Shown here: piece by piece, positions 8,578-16,724 of the stretch
How positions within the stretch are numbered: the stretch's first letter is position 1
Layout of the letters: each line of letters begins with the position of its first letter
Source: Gaiellasilicea sp963794385
Lineage (GTDB): Bacteria; Actinomycetota; Thermoleophilia; Gaiellales; Gaiellaceae
NCBI GenBank assembly: GCA_963794385.1
Contig: CAWCDT010000002.1
Location: 1-64,000, forward strand
Direction: 5' to 3'
DNA length: 64,000 nt
Position numbers and translations under genes: made by a program
Notes under the pieces: model-generated
What the model was told of the DNA's origin: nothing
Database searches by the model: none
The model's input: only the letters and a program-made list of their open reading frames with translations

Positions 8578-8979
8578 GTGGCTGGGAAGCGCAACCCGGC
8601 GCGGCTGGTGATCGCGCTCTCGGTGGCCGCGGTGCTTGCGGTCTTCCTGCTCTACACGTCGATCGCCGGCGGCGGCACTCCCTCCGTCGCCCCGAGCGAG
8701 CTCGCGGGTAAGACCGGTGTCGTCACGCTCGTCGGAAACGTGCAACCGGGGTACAAGGGCGACTCCTACGGCGAGGGGCTCCGCTTCGCCCTCCGTGACC
8801 GTGAAGGCGCTTCGAAGACGACCGTGAAGGTGCTCTACACCGGCTCGGTCTCCGACCAGTTCCGAGCGGGGCGCGAGGTCTCGGTCAAGGGCGAGCTCAG
8901 GAACGGCGTCTTCGTGGCGAGGAAGGACTCGCTCGTGACGAAGTGCCCGTCGAAGTACACCGCCAAGAAGAGCGAGTAA
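8578..8979 (+). CDS. ccmE: Cytochrome c maturation protein CcmE, Cys-type heme chaperone
   Basis: A 133-residue membrane-anchored OB-fold heme chaperone of System I cytochrome c biogenesis; it carries heme across the membrane side to CcmF. An N-terminal helix (about residues 8-28, LVIALSVAAVLAVFLLY) is followed by the beta barrel (SDQFRAGREVSVKGEL). The heme-attachment motif near residue 122 is TKCPSKY instead of the usual HxNY-type motif, so this is the CxxxY variant known from Desulfovibrio and archaea. The GTG at 8578 follows TACGAT by 7 nt. It abuts ccmF with no gap. Confidence 0.88.
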   Translation: MAGKRNPARLVIALSVAAVLAVFLLYTSIAGGGTPSVAPSELAGKTGVVTLVGNVQPGYKGDSYGEGLRFALRDREGASKTTVKVLYTGSVSDQFRAGREVSVKGELRNGVFVARKDSLVTKCPSKYTAKKSE

Positions 8980-10974
8980 GTGCCCGAGCTGGGCCGCGCC
9001 GCGCTCGTCGTCACGTTCGGGCTCGCGCTCTACGCCGTCGTCGCAGGCGCGTATGCGGCGGGGACGCGCAAGCGCCGCCTCGCCGAGTCGGCACAGAACG
9101 CCCTCCTTGCTGCCTTCGGCACGGCGCTTGTCGCCGCGGTGATCCTCGTCGCCGCGCTCGCCCGCCGCGACTACTCCTTCGTCTACGTATGGCAGTTCAC
9201 GAGCGACGAGCTGCCGCTGCGCTACACGCTCTCGGCCTTCTGGGGCGGACAGGAGGGGTCGCTGCTCTTCTGGCTCGTGCTCCTCACCGGGTATTCCGCG
9301 GCCGCGATCCTCGCCGTGCGCCGGACCGCCCGGGACCTGCTCGCCTGGGTCGTCCCGGTGCTCGGCGGCGTCGCCGTTTTCTTCGCGTTCCTGCTCGTCT
9401 TCGTGGCCAGCCCGTTCGTGACGCAGGCGGCGCCCGACGACGGCCGGGGGCTGAACCCGAGCCTGCAGAACCCGTACATGCTCAGCCACCCGATCTTCCT
9501 CTACCTCGGCTTCGTCGGGCTGACGATCCCGTTTGCGTTCGCGATCGGCTCGTTGCTCGCGCGGCGGACGGACGAGCGCTGGATCGTCGTCACGCGCCGC
9601 GCCACGCTCGTTGCCTGGACCGCGCTCGGCATAGGCCAGCTGATCGGCGCGAAGTGGGCCTACGAGGAGGTCGGCTGGGGCGGCTTCTACGCCTGGGACC
9701 CCGTCGAGAACGCGGCGCTGATGCCGTGGCTGGCCGCCACCGCATACCTGCACTCGGTGATGGTGCAGGAGAAGCGGGGCATGCTGCGGCTCTGGAACGT
9801 GCTCCTCGTCATCCTCGCGTTCTCGCTCTCCATTTTCGGGACGTTCCTGACCCGTTCGGGGATCCTCAGCTCGGTTCACTCGTTCACGGAGAGCTCGATC
9901 GGGCCCTGGTTCCTGACCTTCCTGACCATCGTCATCGCCGGCTCGCTCGCGCTCGTCTTCGCGAGGCTGCCCTTGTTGCGGACGCGCGCCCGCCTCGAGT
10001 CGCTCGTCTCGCGTGAGGCGACCTTCCTCTACAACAACCTGCTGCTCGTGGCGCTGACGCTCACGATCCTCTGGGGCGTCGCGTATCCGATTCTCCACGA
10101 GGCGGTGCTCGGCGAGTCCAGGATCGTCGGCCGCGGCTACTTCGACTTCTTCCTGCGTGCTTTCGGGCTGCCGCTCCTGCTCCTGATGGGAATCGGGCCG
10201 CTCGTCGCCTGGCGCCGCGCCTCGCTGCGCAGTCTGGGCGCGACGTTTGCCTGGCCGGTCGGTGTCGCCCTCGTGACCGGGCTCGTCCTGCTCGCGCTCG
10301 GGGCGGGCTCCTCGATCCCGGGCCTCGTCGCGTACACGTTCTCCGCCTTCGTGCTGGCGTCGATCGTGCTCGAGTTCGCCCGGGGGACACGCGCCCGCCG
10401 CGCGCTCGCCGGCGGCTCCTGGCCCGCCGCGTTCTCCGCACTCGTTGCACGCAACCGGCGGCGTTACGGCGGCTACATCGTCCACGCCGCCGTCGTCCTG
10501 CTCGCGATCGGGATCGCGGGAGCGAGCGCCTACGACAGCGTCGTCGAGGGGAAGCTCGCGCGCGGCGACTCGATCGCGGTCGCCGACTACCAGCTCACGT
10601 ACCGCGAGCTCCGCGAGCGTGAGGGCCCGAATGCCACCGAGATCCGCGCGCTCGTCGACGTCGAGCGGGACGGCGAGGCCCTCGGCACAGTCGCTGCGGG
10701 GAAGAACGCCTACACGGCGGAGAGGCAGGTCTCGAACGAGGTCGGGATCCGGCACGACCTCCTCACCGGCGAGGACCTGTTCGTGATCGCCGAGCAGGTC
10801 AACGCCGACGGAACCGTGTATCTGAGGGTCTTCGTGAAGCCGCTCGTGAACCTGCTCTGGCTCGCCGGGCTCGTCTTCCTGCTCGGCTCGCTGATCACGC
10901 TCTGGCCGGACGCCCGTGAGCAGCGACGGCTCGCTCTGCGCTACAGCGGCGCCGAGGCGCCGGTCGGACCGTGA
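8980..10974 (+). CDS. ccmF: Heme lyase CcmF/NrfE family
   Basis: A 664-residue polytopic membrane protein that ligates heme to apocytochrome c outside the membrane. It has about 14-15 membrane helices, and the tryptophan-rich WWD signature WGGFYAWDPVENAALMPW at about residues 229-246 binds heme presented by CcmE. The GTG start follows the ccmE stop directly, and the last codons overlap the next gene by 4 nt (GTGA). Length matches CcmF. The ccmABCD and ccmGH genes are not in the window. Confidence 0.93.
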   Translation: MPELGRAALVVTFGLALYAVVAGAYAAGTRKRRLAESAQNALLAAFGTALVAAVILVAALARRDYSFVYVWQFTSDELPLRYTLSAFWGGQEGSLLFWLVLLTGYSAAAILAVRRTARDLLAWVVPVLGGVAVFFAFLLVFVASPFVTQAAPDDGRGLNPSLQNPYMLSHPIFLYLGFVGLTIPFAFAIGSLLARRTDERWIVVTRRATLVAWTALGIGQLIGAKWAYEEVGWGGFYAWDPVENAALMPWLAATAYLHSVMVQEKRGMLRLWNVLLVILAFSLSIFGTFLTRSGILSSVHSFTESSIGPWFLTFLTIVIAGSLALVFARLPLLRTRARLESLVSREATFLYNNLLLVALTLTILWGVAYPILHEAVLGESRIVGRGYFDFFLRAFGLPLLLLMGIGPLVAWRRASLRSLGATFAWPVGVALVTGLVLLALGAGSSIPGLVAYTFSAFVLASIVLEFARGTRARRALAGGSWPAAFSALVARNRRRYGGYIVHAAVVLLAIGIAGASAYDSVVEGKLARGDSIAVADYQLTYRELREREGPNATEIRALVDVERDGEALGTVAAGKNAYTAERQVSNEVGIRHDLLTGEDLFVIAEQVNADGTVYLRVFVKPLVNLLWLAGLVFLLGSLITLWPDAREQRRLALRYSGAEAPVGP

Positions 10975-11300
10975 ACCTCGCGCTCGTCCTCGGCGCGCTC
11001 CTCGCGGCGGGCTGTGTCGTGCTCGTCGCGTTGCCCTATCTTCGCGAGCCGGCGCCCGAGCGCGACGCGCTCGACGAGCCGGGTGAGCTGGAGCGCCGGC
11101 GGCTCGAGCTCGCGGAGACCCGCGACCGCGCGCTCGCGGCGCTGAAGGAGCTCGAGCTCGACCACCGCACGGGCAAGATCTCGGACGAGGACTACCGCGC
11201 GCTCGTGGGGCCGCTACGACGCGAAGCGGCAGAGGCACTCCGGGCGCTCGAACCCCGGGCCGGCACCTCGGCACGTGTGAAGGCCGAGCGCCGAGGGTAG
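10971..11300 (+). CDS. CcmI-like cytochrome c biogenesis protein
   Basis: A 109-residue protein with one N-terminal membrane helix (LALVLGALLAAGCVVLVALPYL) followed by a helical segment LAETRDRALAALKELELDHRTGKISDEDYRAL, the pattern of the N-terminal half of CcmI, which scaffolds apocytochrome delivery. The TPR half of classical CcmI is absent. It is translationally coupled to ccmF (4-nt overlap). The CcmI label rests on this motif and on context. Confidence 0.7.
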   Translation: MNLALVLGALLAAGCVVLVALPYLREPAPERDALDEPGELERRRLELAETRDRALAALKELELDHRTGKISDEDYRALVGPLRREAAEALRALEPRAGTSARVKAERRG

Positions 11301-11309
11301 GAGGCGGCG

Positions 11310-11498
11310 ATGGAGCCGCTCGAGCCGCAGCTGCCGGAGCCCGTTCCCGAGCCCTATCCCCCGCCCGACGAGGGCGAGCCGCCGCAGCCGCCGAGGGAGC
11401 CGGAGCCCTACCCGCCGCCGGACGAGGGCGACCTGCCCGGACCCGTGATCGTGCCCGAACCTGGCCCTGAGCAGGACATTTTCGCACTTTGCGGCTAA
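11310..11498 (+). CDS. Proline-rich repeat peptide
   Basis: A 62-residue acidic, proline-rich peptide in which PEPYPPPDEGEPPQPP is partly repeated as PEPYPPPDEGDLPGP. A good Shine-Dalgarno (AGGAGG, about 7 nt before the ATG at 11310) supports translation, and it follows the CcmI-like gene by 9 nt. No signal peptide is visible and the protein is probably disordered. Function unknown. Confidence 0.55.
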   Translation: MEPLEPQLPEPVPEPYPPPDEGEPPQPPREPEPYPPPDEGDLPGPVIVPEPGPEQDIFALCG

Positions 11499-11505
11499 GC
11501 TCTGC

Positions 11506-11533
11506 GGTCGCCGTCCACAAGGGACGGCCGACC
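11506..11533. terminator. Hairpin after the ccm operon
   Basis: GGTCGCCGTCC at 11506-11516 pairs with GGACGGCCGACC at 11522-11533 across a 5-nt loop, with a single bulged C. It lies between the proline-rich gene and the M23 peptidase gene. No U-tract is present, so termination rather than leader regulation is the simplest but unproven reading. Confidence 0.45.
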
Positions 11534-11555
11534 CCCTGACGAAACTAGCCCTCGA

Positions 11556-12751
11556 ATGCGCTTCCGACACGCAATCGGCCTCGTGCTGGCCTGCATCCTG
11601 CTCGTCGTCGGCCCGGCCTTCGGTCAGGAGAGCTTCTCGGAGCGGAAAGAGGTGCTCGACGCCCGCATCGACGTGCTGGAGGGGAAGGATCGAGGCCGCG
11701 CGTGAGCGCGAAGGAGTCCTCACGTCGCAGATCGAGGTCGTCTCGGCGAAGATCCGCGCCTTACAGGCCGACGTCGACACGGAGACGGCGCGGCTCGACC
11801 AGCTCGAGACCGTCCTCGCCCTCCATCGGCGCAAGCTCGACCGGCTCAACCAGCTGTACGCGCTGCAGACCCGAGAAGCTGATCTTCCTCCAGCATCAGC
11901 ACAAGGCCGCCATCGCACGGTTGAGCAAGCGCGTCGTCGAGATCTACACGACGGAGCCGACGTCGACGCTGGCCGTCGTGCTCGACTCGTCGAGCTTCTC
12001 CGAGATGCTCGATCAGCTCGAGTTCCTGAACGAGATCGGCCGCCAGGACGACCGCATCGCGGGCGAGGTCGCGTCCGCCAAGCTGGACATGCAGGAGACG
12101 CGGAATGCGACTCGGCGGACGCGCAGGCAGGTCGCCGAGGCGACACGGACGGTCGCGGCGAGAACCGCCGAGCAGCGCGCCGTCCGTGACCGGCTCGCCT
12201 GGAGCCAGCGCGAGCTCGCGACCGCCCGGCGCGACAAGCAGGCGACGCTCGCCACCGTGCGGGAGAACAAGAACGAGGCGCTCGAGCACATGCGCGAGCT
12301 GCAGGCGCAGAGCGCCGCGCTCGGCGCGAGGATTCGCGCCGCGCAGAGCGCCGCCGTCGTCCCCGCGCCGACGGGCGCCGCCTCCGCGGCGGGCTTCGTC
12401 TGGCCCGTGCACGGCATCCTCACGAGCGGCTTCGGCTGGCGCTGGGGCCGGATGCACGAGGGGATCGACCTGGCCGTCGGGAACGGCACATCGGTCGTCG
12501 CCTCCGCCTCGGGGACCGTGATCGTGGCCGGCTGGATGGGGGGTTACGGCAACCTCGTCGTCGTCGACCACGGGAACGGAGTGGCGACGGCGTACGGCCA
12601 CAACACGAGCGTCACGGTCGGCGTCGGCCAGTCGGTCGCGCAGGGCCAGCTGATCGCCTACTCCGGGAACACCGGGCACTCCACGGGCCCGCACGTGCAC
12701 TTCGAGGTCCGCGTGAACGGGTCGCCCGTCGACCCGCTCGGATATCTCTAG
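11556..12751 (+). CDS. EnvC/M23-type murein hydrolase with coiled coil (two frameshifts)
   Basis: The frame-corrected protein is about 397 residues: a signal peptide (MRFRHAIGLVLACILLVVGPAFGQ), a long coiled coil (RIDVLEGKIEAAREREGVL... LYALQTEKLIFLQ...), and a C-terminal peptidase M23 (LytM) domain with zinc ligands in RMHEGIDLA and GPHVHFEV. It should cleave or regulate cleavage of peptidoglycan cross-bridges at the envelope, as EnvC and NlpD do. The frame breaks at about 11688 (extra G) and 11871 (extra C in CCC); removing both restores the coiled coil and makes the length divisible by three. It ends in a 4-nt convergent overlap with hpt. Confidence 0.82.
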
Positions 12752-13329
12752 GCGGCGCTGCGGCGGTAGCCGTCGCCGGTGAGGTGACCCGGCAGCTCCT
12801 CGACCATGACGATGTGCAGGTCGGGGAGCGCCCGCCAGCGCTCGTCGAGTCCGAGCCCGTACCCCGCGAAGAGCTCGTCCGGCACCGTGAAGCCGACCTG
12901 GTCGAGCGGAACGTCATCGACGAGGCGCCGGTACGGACGGTCGAGGAGCGTGACCGCGGAGAGGCCGGCCGGCTCCCGCAGCGACAGTGTCCGGGCGAGG
13001 AAGTTGAGGGTCAGGCCGGTGTCGACCACGTCCTCGACGACCAGGACGTGCCGGCCGACGATCGGCGTGTCGAGGTCCTTCAGCAGCTTCACACCGCCCG
13101 AACGCCCGCTTGAATAGGCCGCCAGCTCGAGGAAGTCGACGCCGTGGGGGATCGGCAGCGCGCGGGAGAGGTCGGTGAGGAAGACCGCGCTCGACTTGAG
13201 CGGCGCCACCAGCAGCGGCTCGAGCTCCGCGTACGCCTCCGCGAGCTCGGCGCCGAGCTCGGCGACGCGACGGGCGATTTCCTCCCGGGTCAGGTAGACC
13301 TCCCCGATCGGGTGCCCCTGCGCGGCCAG
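12748..13329 (-). CDS. hpt: Hypoxanthine phosphoribosyltransferase
   Basis: A purine salvage enzyme that joins hypoxanthine or guanine to PRPP. The PRPP loop is VLVVEDVVDTGLTL, the N-terminal strand GEVYLTREEIARRVAEL is typical, and the base-binding region VGFTVPDELFAGYGLGLDERWR is intact. No ATG, GTG or TTG starts this frame between the previous stop (13338-13340) and the conserved N-terminus; a CTG at 13329 gives 193 residues, the usual length. Either CTG is used or an indel hides the real start. The upstream gene ends 9 nt away. Confidence 0.88.
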   Translation of the reverse strand: MAAQGHPIGEVYLTREEIARRVAELGAELAEAYAELEPLLVAPLKSSAVFLTDLSRALPIPHGVDFLELAAYSSGRSGGVKLLKDLDTPIVGRHVLVVEDVVDTGLTLNFLARTLSLREPAGLSAVTLLDRPYRRLVDDVPLDQVGFTVPDELFAGYGLGLDERWRALPDLHIVMVEELPGHLTGDGYRRSAA

Positions 13330-13337
13330 CAGCGCCG

Positions 13338-13736
13338 CTAGCTGACGAGGTGGAGGCGTAATCGTTGGGCGAGGCGCTCGATGTCGCGCCGGTAGAAGAG
13401 CTTGACGTTGACGTCCGGGTAGAGCCGCCGGACCTCCCGGAGCTTGCGGTTCTTGCGCGTCACGAGCGACTGGCGCATCACCGTCACCTCCACGTACAGG
13501 TCCTGCTCCGGGAGGTAGAAGTCGGGCGTGAACGCGCTCGTGACCCGGCCCTGGTCGTCGCGCTCGAGCACGAACGTCCGCGGCTCGTAGGCCCACGGGA
13601 CGCCGTAGTAGTCGAGCATCCGCGCGCATTCGAGCTCGACCTCGTTGACGAATTTCGGCGGTTCCGTGCCGGTGTAGGCGCGGAACACTGGCTCGGGCCG
13701 GGGCACGAGCCTCAAGGTAGCGACCCGCCCGGACAA
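13338..13736 (-). CDS. PD-(D/E)XK nuclease-fold protein paired with hpt
   Basis: This protein of up to 132 residues has the layout of a restriction-endonuclease-like fold: a helix Glu (FVNEVELECARML), then SAFTPDFYLPEQDLYVEVTVMR, where PDFYLPE...VEV supplies the acidic and hydrophobic core of a D-x(n)-ExK-like site (the last position is Thr rather than Lys). Translation may start at TTG 13736 or, more convincingly, at GTG 13706, which has a TACCTT -10 (13714-13719) 7 nt upstream. It precedes hpt in one operon. Biochemical role unknown; it could be a nuclease or an inactive nucleic-acid-binding relative. Confidence 0.65.
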   Translation of the reverse strand: MSGRVATLRLVPRPEPVFRAYTGTEPPKFVNEVELECARMLDYYGVPWAYEPRTFVLERDDQGRVTSAFTPDFYLPEQDLYVEVTVMRQSLVTRKNRKLREVRRLYPDVNVKLFYRRDIERLAQRLRLHLVS

Positions 13737-13738
13737 CC

Positions 13739-13744
13739 TATGCT
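13739..13744 (+). promoter_or_regulatory. -10 element of the cyclic-diphosphoglycerate operon
   Basis: TATGCT ends 6 nt before the ATG at 13751, a leaderless arrangement. This is the only promoter-like signal I see for the four-gene operon that follows. Confidence 0.5.
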
Positions 13745-13750
13745 CTCCGC

Positions 13751-14563
13751 ATGTCCGAGGCGACCGAGACGACGACGTTCACGATCGCGCATCTGTCCGA
13801 CCTCCACTGCGGCGGGCAGTACTTCGTTCCCGGGTTGCTCGAGCGGGCGATCAGCGAGATCAACGACCTGGCCCCCGACATCGTCGTCTGCTCCGGCGAC
13901 CTGACGACGTTCGGCTTCAAGCACGAGTACGAGGAGGCCCGGCGCTACCTGGACAAGGTCGAGTGCGAGGCCATGGTCGTGATCCCCGGCAACCACGACT
14001 CCCGCAACGTCGGCTACGTCCACTTCGAGCAGCTCTTCGGCGACCGCAACTCCGTCGTGCGCGTCGGCACGACCACGGTCGTGGCGGTCGACTCGACCGA
14101 GCCCGACCTCGACCACGGTCAGATCGGGCGCGGCCGCTACCGCTGGATCGAAGAGCAGTTCGCCGTGGAGCCGAGCCGGCTGCGCGTCTTCGTCTGCCAC
14201 CACCATCTGCTGCCGGTTCCGGGTACCGGACGCGAGCGGAACGTGATTTACGACGCGGGCGACACGATCGAGTGCCTCCAGCGCTCCGGCGTGCATCTCG
14301 TCCTCTCGGGCCACAAGCACGTTCCCTACGCCTGGAAGCTCGAGGACCTGTTCGTCGTCAACACCGGCACGGTCTCCTCGCTGCGCCTCCGCGGCAACAC
14401 GCGACCCTGTTACAACGTGGTCGAGGTCTCGGGCAGCCATGTCGCGGTCTGGCGCAAGCACCCGTTCCACGGCCAGGAGCGGATCATCCAGTTCTCGCTC
14501 GACACGTTCGAGTACGAGAAGTACACGGGCCGGATCGAGGACGAGGTGACCACGCGGTCGTGA
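13751..14563 (+). CDS. Calcineurin-like metallophosphoesterase
   Basis: A 270-residue phosphoesterase with all class motifs: LSDLHCG, VCSGDLT, PGNHDS, CHHHLL and SGHKHVP, the ligands of a dinuclear metal centre. It resembles CpdA/Icc-type cyclic nucleotide phosphodiesterases, but its place at the head of an operon for cyclic 2,3-diphosphoglycerate synthesis raises the possibility that it acts on that cyclic phosphoanhydride or on another phosphate ester. It overlaps the next gene by 4 nt (GTGA). Confidence 0.88.
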   Translation: MSEATETTTFTIAHLSDLHCGGQYFVPGLLERAISEINDLAPDIVVCSGDLTTFGFKHEYEEARRYLDKVECEAMVVIPGNHDSRNVGYVHFEQLFGDRNSVVRVGTTTVVAVDSTEPDLDHGQIGRGRYRWIEEQFAVEPSRLRVFVCHHHLLPVPGTGRERNVIYDAGDTIECLQRSGVHLVLSGHKHVPYAWKLEDLFVVNTGTVSSLRLRGNTRPCYNVVEVSGSHVAVWRKHPFHGQERIIQFSLDTFEYEKYTGRIEDEVTTRS

Positions 14564-15810
14564 GGGCGTTAGCGCTCATCGACGGTGAGCACTACGCCCC
14601 GGTCGTCCGCGCGGCGCTCGAGGAGCTGCCGTACGAGTTCGTCGCCGCGCACGTCGTCGGCGGGACCGAGAAGTTGCGCGGCGACTCCGACTACGGCGTC
14701 GCCGTCGCCGCCGATCTCGACCGGGCGCTCTCGGAGCACCGTCCCGAGCTCGTCGTCGACCTCTCGGACGAGCCGGTGCTCGGTCCGAAGGAGCGCTTCC
14801 GGCTCGCGAGCCGTGTGCTCGCAGCCGGGCTGCCCTACGTCGGCGCCGACTTCCGCTTCGACCCGCCCGAGCTGGAGCCGTTTCCGCTTCCCTCGATCGG
14901 GATCGTCGGCACCGGCAAGCGGGTGGGGAAGACGGCGATCACGGCGCACGCGGCGCGGCTCTATGCGCGCGACCGGAAGGTGGTCGCGGTCGCCATGGGT
15001 CGCGGCGGCCCGCCCGAGCCGGAGGTAGCGACGGTGGCTCCGGATGTCGACGCGCTGCTCTCCCTCTCGCGTTCCGGCCGGCACGCGGCCTCGGACTATC
15101 TCGAGACAGCAGCGCTCGTCGGGGTCGAAACGGTGGGGTGCCGCCGCTGTGGAGGCGGCCTCGCGGGCACGGTCTCACTCTCGAACGTGCACCAGGGGGC
15201 GCGGCTTGCGATCGAGCTCGAGCCCGACCTCGTCCTCTTCGACGGGAGCGGTGCGGCGATCCCGCCTGTCGCAACCGATCGTCGTATTCTCGTTGTCTCG
15301 AGCGCGATGGATCCGGCCGTGGTCACGGGTTATCTGAACGATTATCGCCATCGGGTGTCGGACCTCGTGGTGCTGACGATGGCGGAGGAAGGATCCGGAT
15401 GGGAGCAGCTGCGCGACCGTGCCGCCGAGCTGGCGCCGCGCGTGGTGGCGACGATCCTGCGCCCGCGTCCGGTCGAGCCCGTCTCTGGTCGGTCAGTCGC
15501 CTTCTTCTCGACGGCGCCCGAGAGCGCTCTCGGCGTTCTTGCAGATCACCTCCACGAGCAGCACGGCGCCGACGTCGTCCACGTCTCGGGCAACCTCTCC
15601 GACCGGCAGGCGCTGCGCGACGAGCTCGAGCGGGTCGAGGCCGAGGTCTTCCTGATCGAGCTGAAGGCGGCGGCGATCGACGTCGTCGCGGAGGCGGCGA
15701 GTGAACGCGGTATCGACGTCGTGCTCGCCGGCAGCGACGTTACTTCCGTCGACGGTGACGACCTCGACGCCGAGCTGTTGCGCCTGGCCGAGGAGGTGGT
15801 GGTCGCGTGA
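14560..15810 (+). CDS. cpgS: Cyclic 2,3-diphosphoglycerate synthetase
   Basis: A 416-residue cytoplasmic enzyme expected to use ATP to close 2,3-diphosphoglycerate into the cyclic anhydride. Residues 112-126 carry the P-loop-like GIVGTGKRVGKTAITAH motif, followed by VVAVAMGRGGPPEPE and the Cys pair GCRRCGGGLAG that mark this family, first described in Methanothermus fervidus. The GTG start overlaps the previous stop, and the gene overlaps the 2-phosphoglycerate kinase gene by 4 nt, so both steps of the pathway are coupled. Length is near that of the archaeal enzyme (about 460). Confidence 0.85.
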   Translation: MRALALIDGEHYAPVVRAALEELPYEFVAAHVVGGTEKLRGDSDYGVAVAADLDRALSEHRPELVVDLSDEPVLGPKERFRLASRVLAAGLPYVGADFRFDPPELEPFPLPSIGIVGTGKRVGKTAITAHAARLYARDRKVVAVAMGRGGPPEPEVATVAPDVDALLSLSRSGRHAASDYLETAALVGVETVGCRRCGGGLAGTVSLSNVHQGARLAIELEPDLVLFDGSGAAIPPVATDRRILVVSSAMDPAVVTGYLNDYRHRVSDLVVLTMAEEGSGWEQLRDRAAELAPRVVATILRPRPVEPVSGRSVAFFSTAPESALGVLADHLHEQHGADVVHVSGNLSDRQALRDELERVEAEVFLIELKAAAIDVVAEAASERGIDVVLAGSDVTSVDGDDLDAELLRLAEEVVVA

Positions 15811-16724
15811 GCGAGCAGCGAAAGGGCGAGCGATATTTCTTGGGCGGCCCGGAGACGCCGTACTCGAAGGGCCTGATGGCGCGGGCGCTGACGGCGGTCG
15901 GGGTCGCGGAGGAGACCGCGTACGAGCTCGCGCGGCGGACCGAGGCCGACCTCGCAGTGCGCCGCGACGTCTCGGTCGACCTCGATCGGCTGGAGGAGCT
16001 GGCGGTCGATCTACTGGACGAGGAGCGGGGTCGACGCGCCGTGCGCCAGCTGCGCCGGTTCCGCGACCTCCAGGACCTCGATCTGCCTGTGATCCTGCTC
16101 GTCGGAGGCGGTACGGGCACCGGCAAGTCGACCGTCGCGACCGAGGTCGCGTACCGGCTCGGGATCACGCGGGTGACGTCGACCGACTTCGTCCGGCAGA
16201 CGATGCGCGCGTTCTTCGCGAAGGAGTTCATGCCGTCGATCCACTACTCGAGCTTCGAGGCAGGCCTCGGGCTGACGAAGGCCGAGGAGGAGGAGTCGGG
16301 CGACGCGGCGCTGCTCGGCTTCCTCGACCAGACGCGGAACGTGCTCACCGGGGTCGAGGCGGCGCTGCAGCGCGCGCTCGACGAAGGCTGGTCGATGGTG
16401 CTCGAAGGGATCCATCTGGTGCCGGGGATGCTCTCGACCGAGCTGCGTGGAGCGCTCGTCGTCCAGTGCGTGCTCGCGATCCACGACGAGGAGATCCACC
16501 GGACGCACTTCTGGGCGCGCGACCACTCCTCGGACGGCATCCGACCGGTCGACCGCTACATGTCGGGCCTGCCCGAGATCCGGATGATCCAGGAGTACGT
16601 GCTCGATCGCGCCGCCCGCTACGACGTCCCGGTGATCGAGAACGAGTCGCAGCGCGACGCTATCGCGTCCGTGATGGAGCTCGTCCTGGCGCGGGCCGAG
16701 CGGGTCGCGCAGGCGACACGGTGA
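15807..16724 (+). CDS. pgk2: 2-phosphoglycerate kinase
   Basis: A 305-residue kinase that phosphorylates 2-phosphoglycerate to 2,3-diphosphoglycerate, the precursor of the cyclic form. An ATP-cone-like N-terminus (residues 15-90) precedes a Walker A loop GGTGTGKST at residues 101-109 and a P-loop kinase core with STDFVRQTMR and GIHLVPG. Its family was defined in methanogens alongside the cyclase. It is coupled by 4-nt overlaps to the synthetase before and glpX after. Confidence 0.88.
   Translation: MSEQRKGERYFLGGPETPYSKGLMARALTAVGVAEETAYELARRTEADLAVRRDVSVDLDRLEELAVDLLDEERGRRAVRQLRRFRDLQDLDLPVILLVGGGTGTGKSTVATEVAYRLGITRVTSTDFVRQTMRAFFAKEFMPSIHYSSFEAGLGLTKAEEEESGDAALLGFLDQTRNVLTGVEAALQRALDEGWSMVLEGIHLVPGMLSTELRGALVVQCVLAIHDEEIHRTHFWARDHSSDGIRPVDRYMSGLPEIRMIQEYVLDRAARYDVPVIENESQRDAIASVMELVLARAERVAQATR

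Noticed and set aside
11499..11555. A c-di-AMP (ydaO-type) riboswitch before the M23 peptidase gene
   Set aside because: Actinobacterial cell-wall hydrolases often have one, but only a simple hairpin is present and the conserved riboswitch core is absent.
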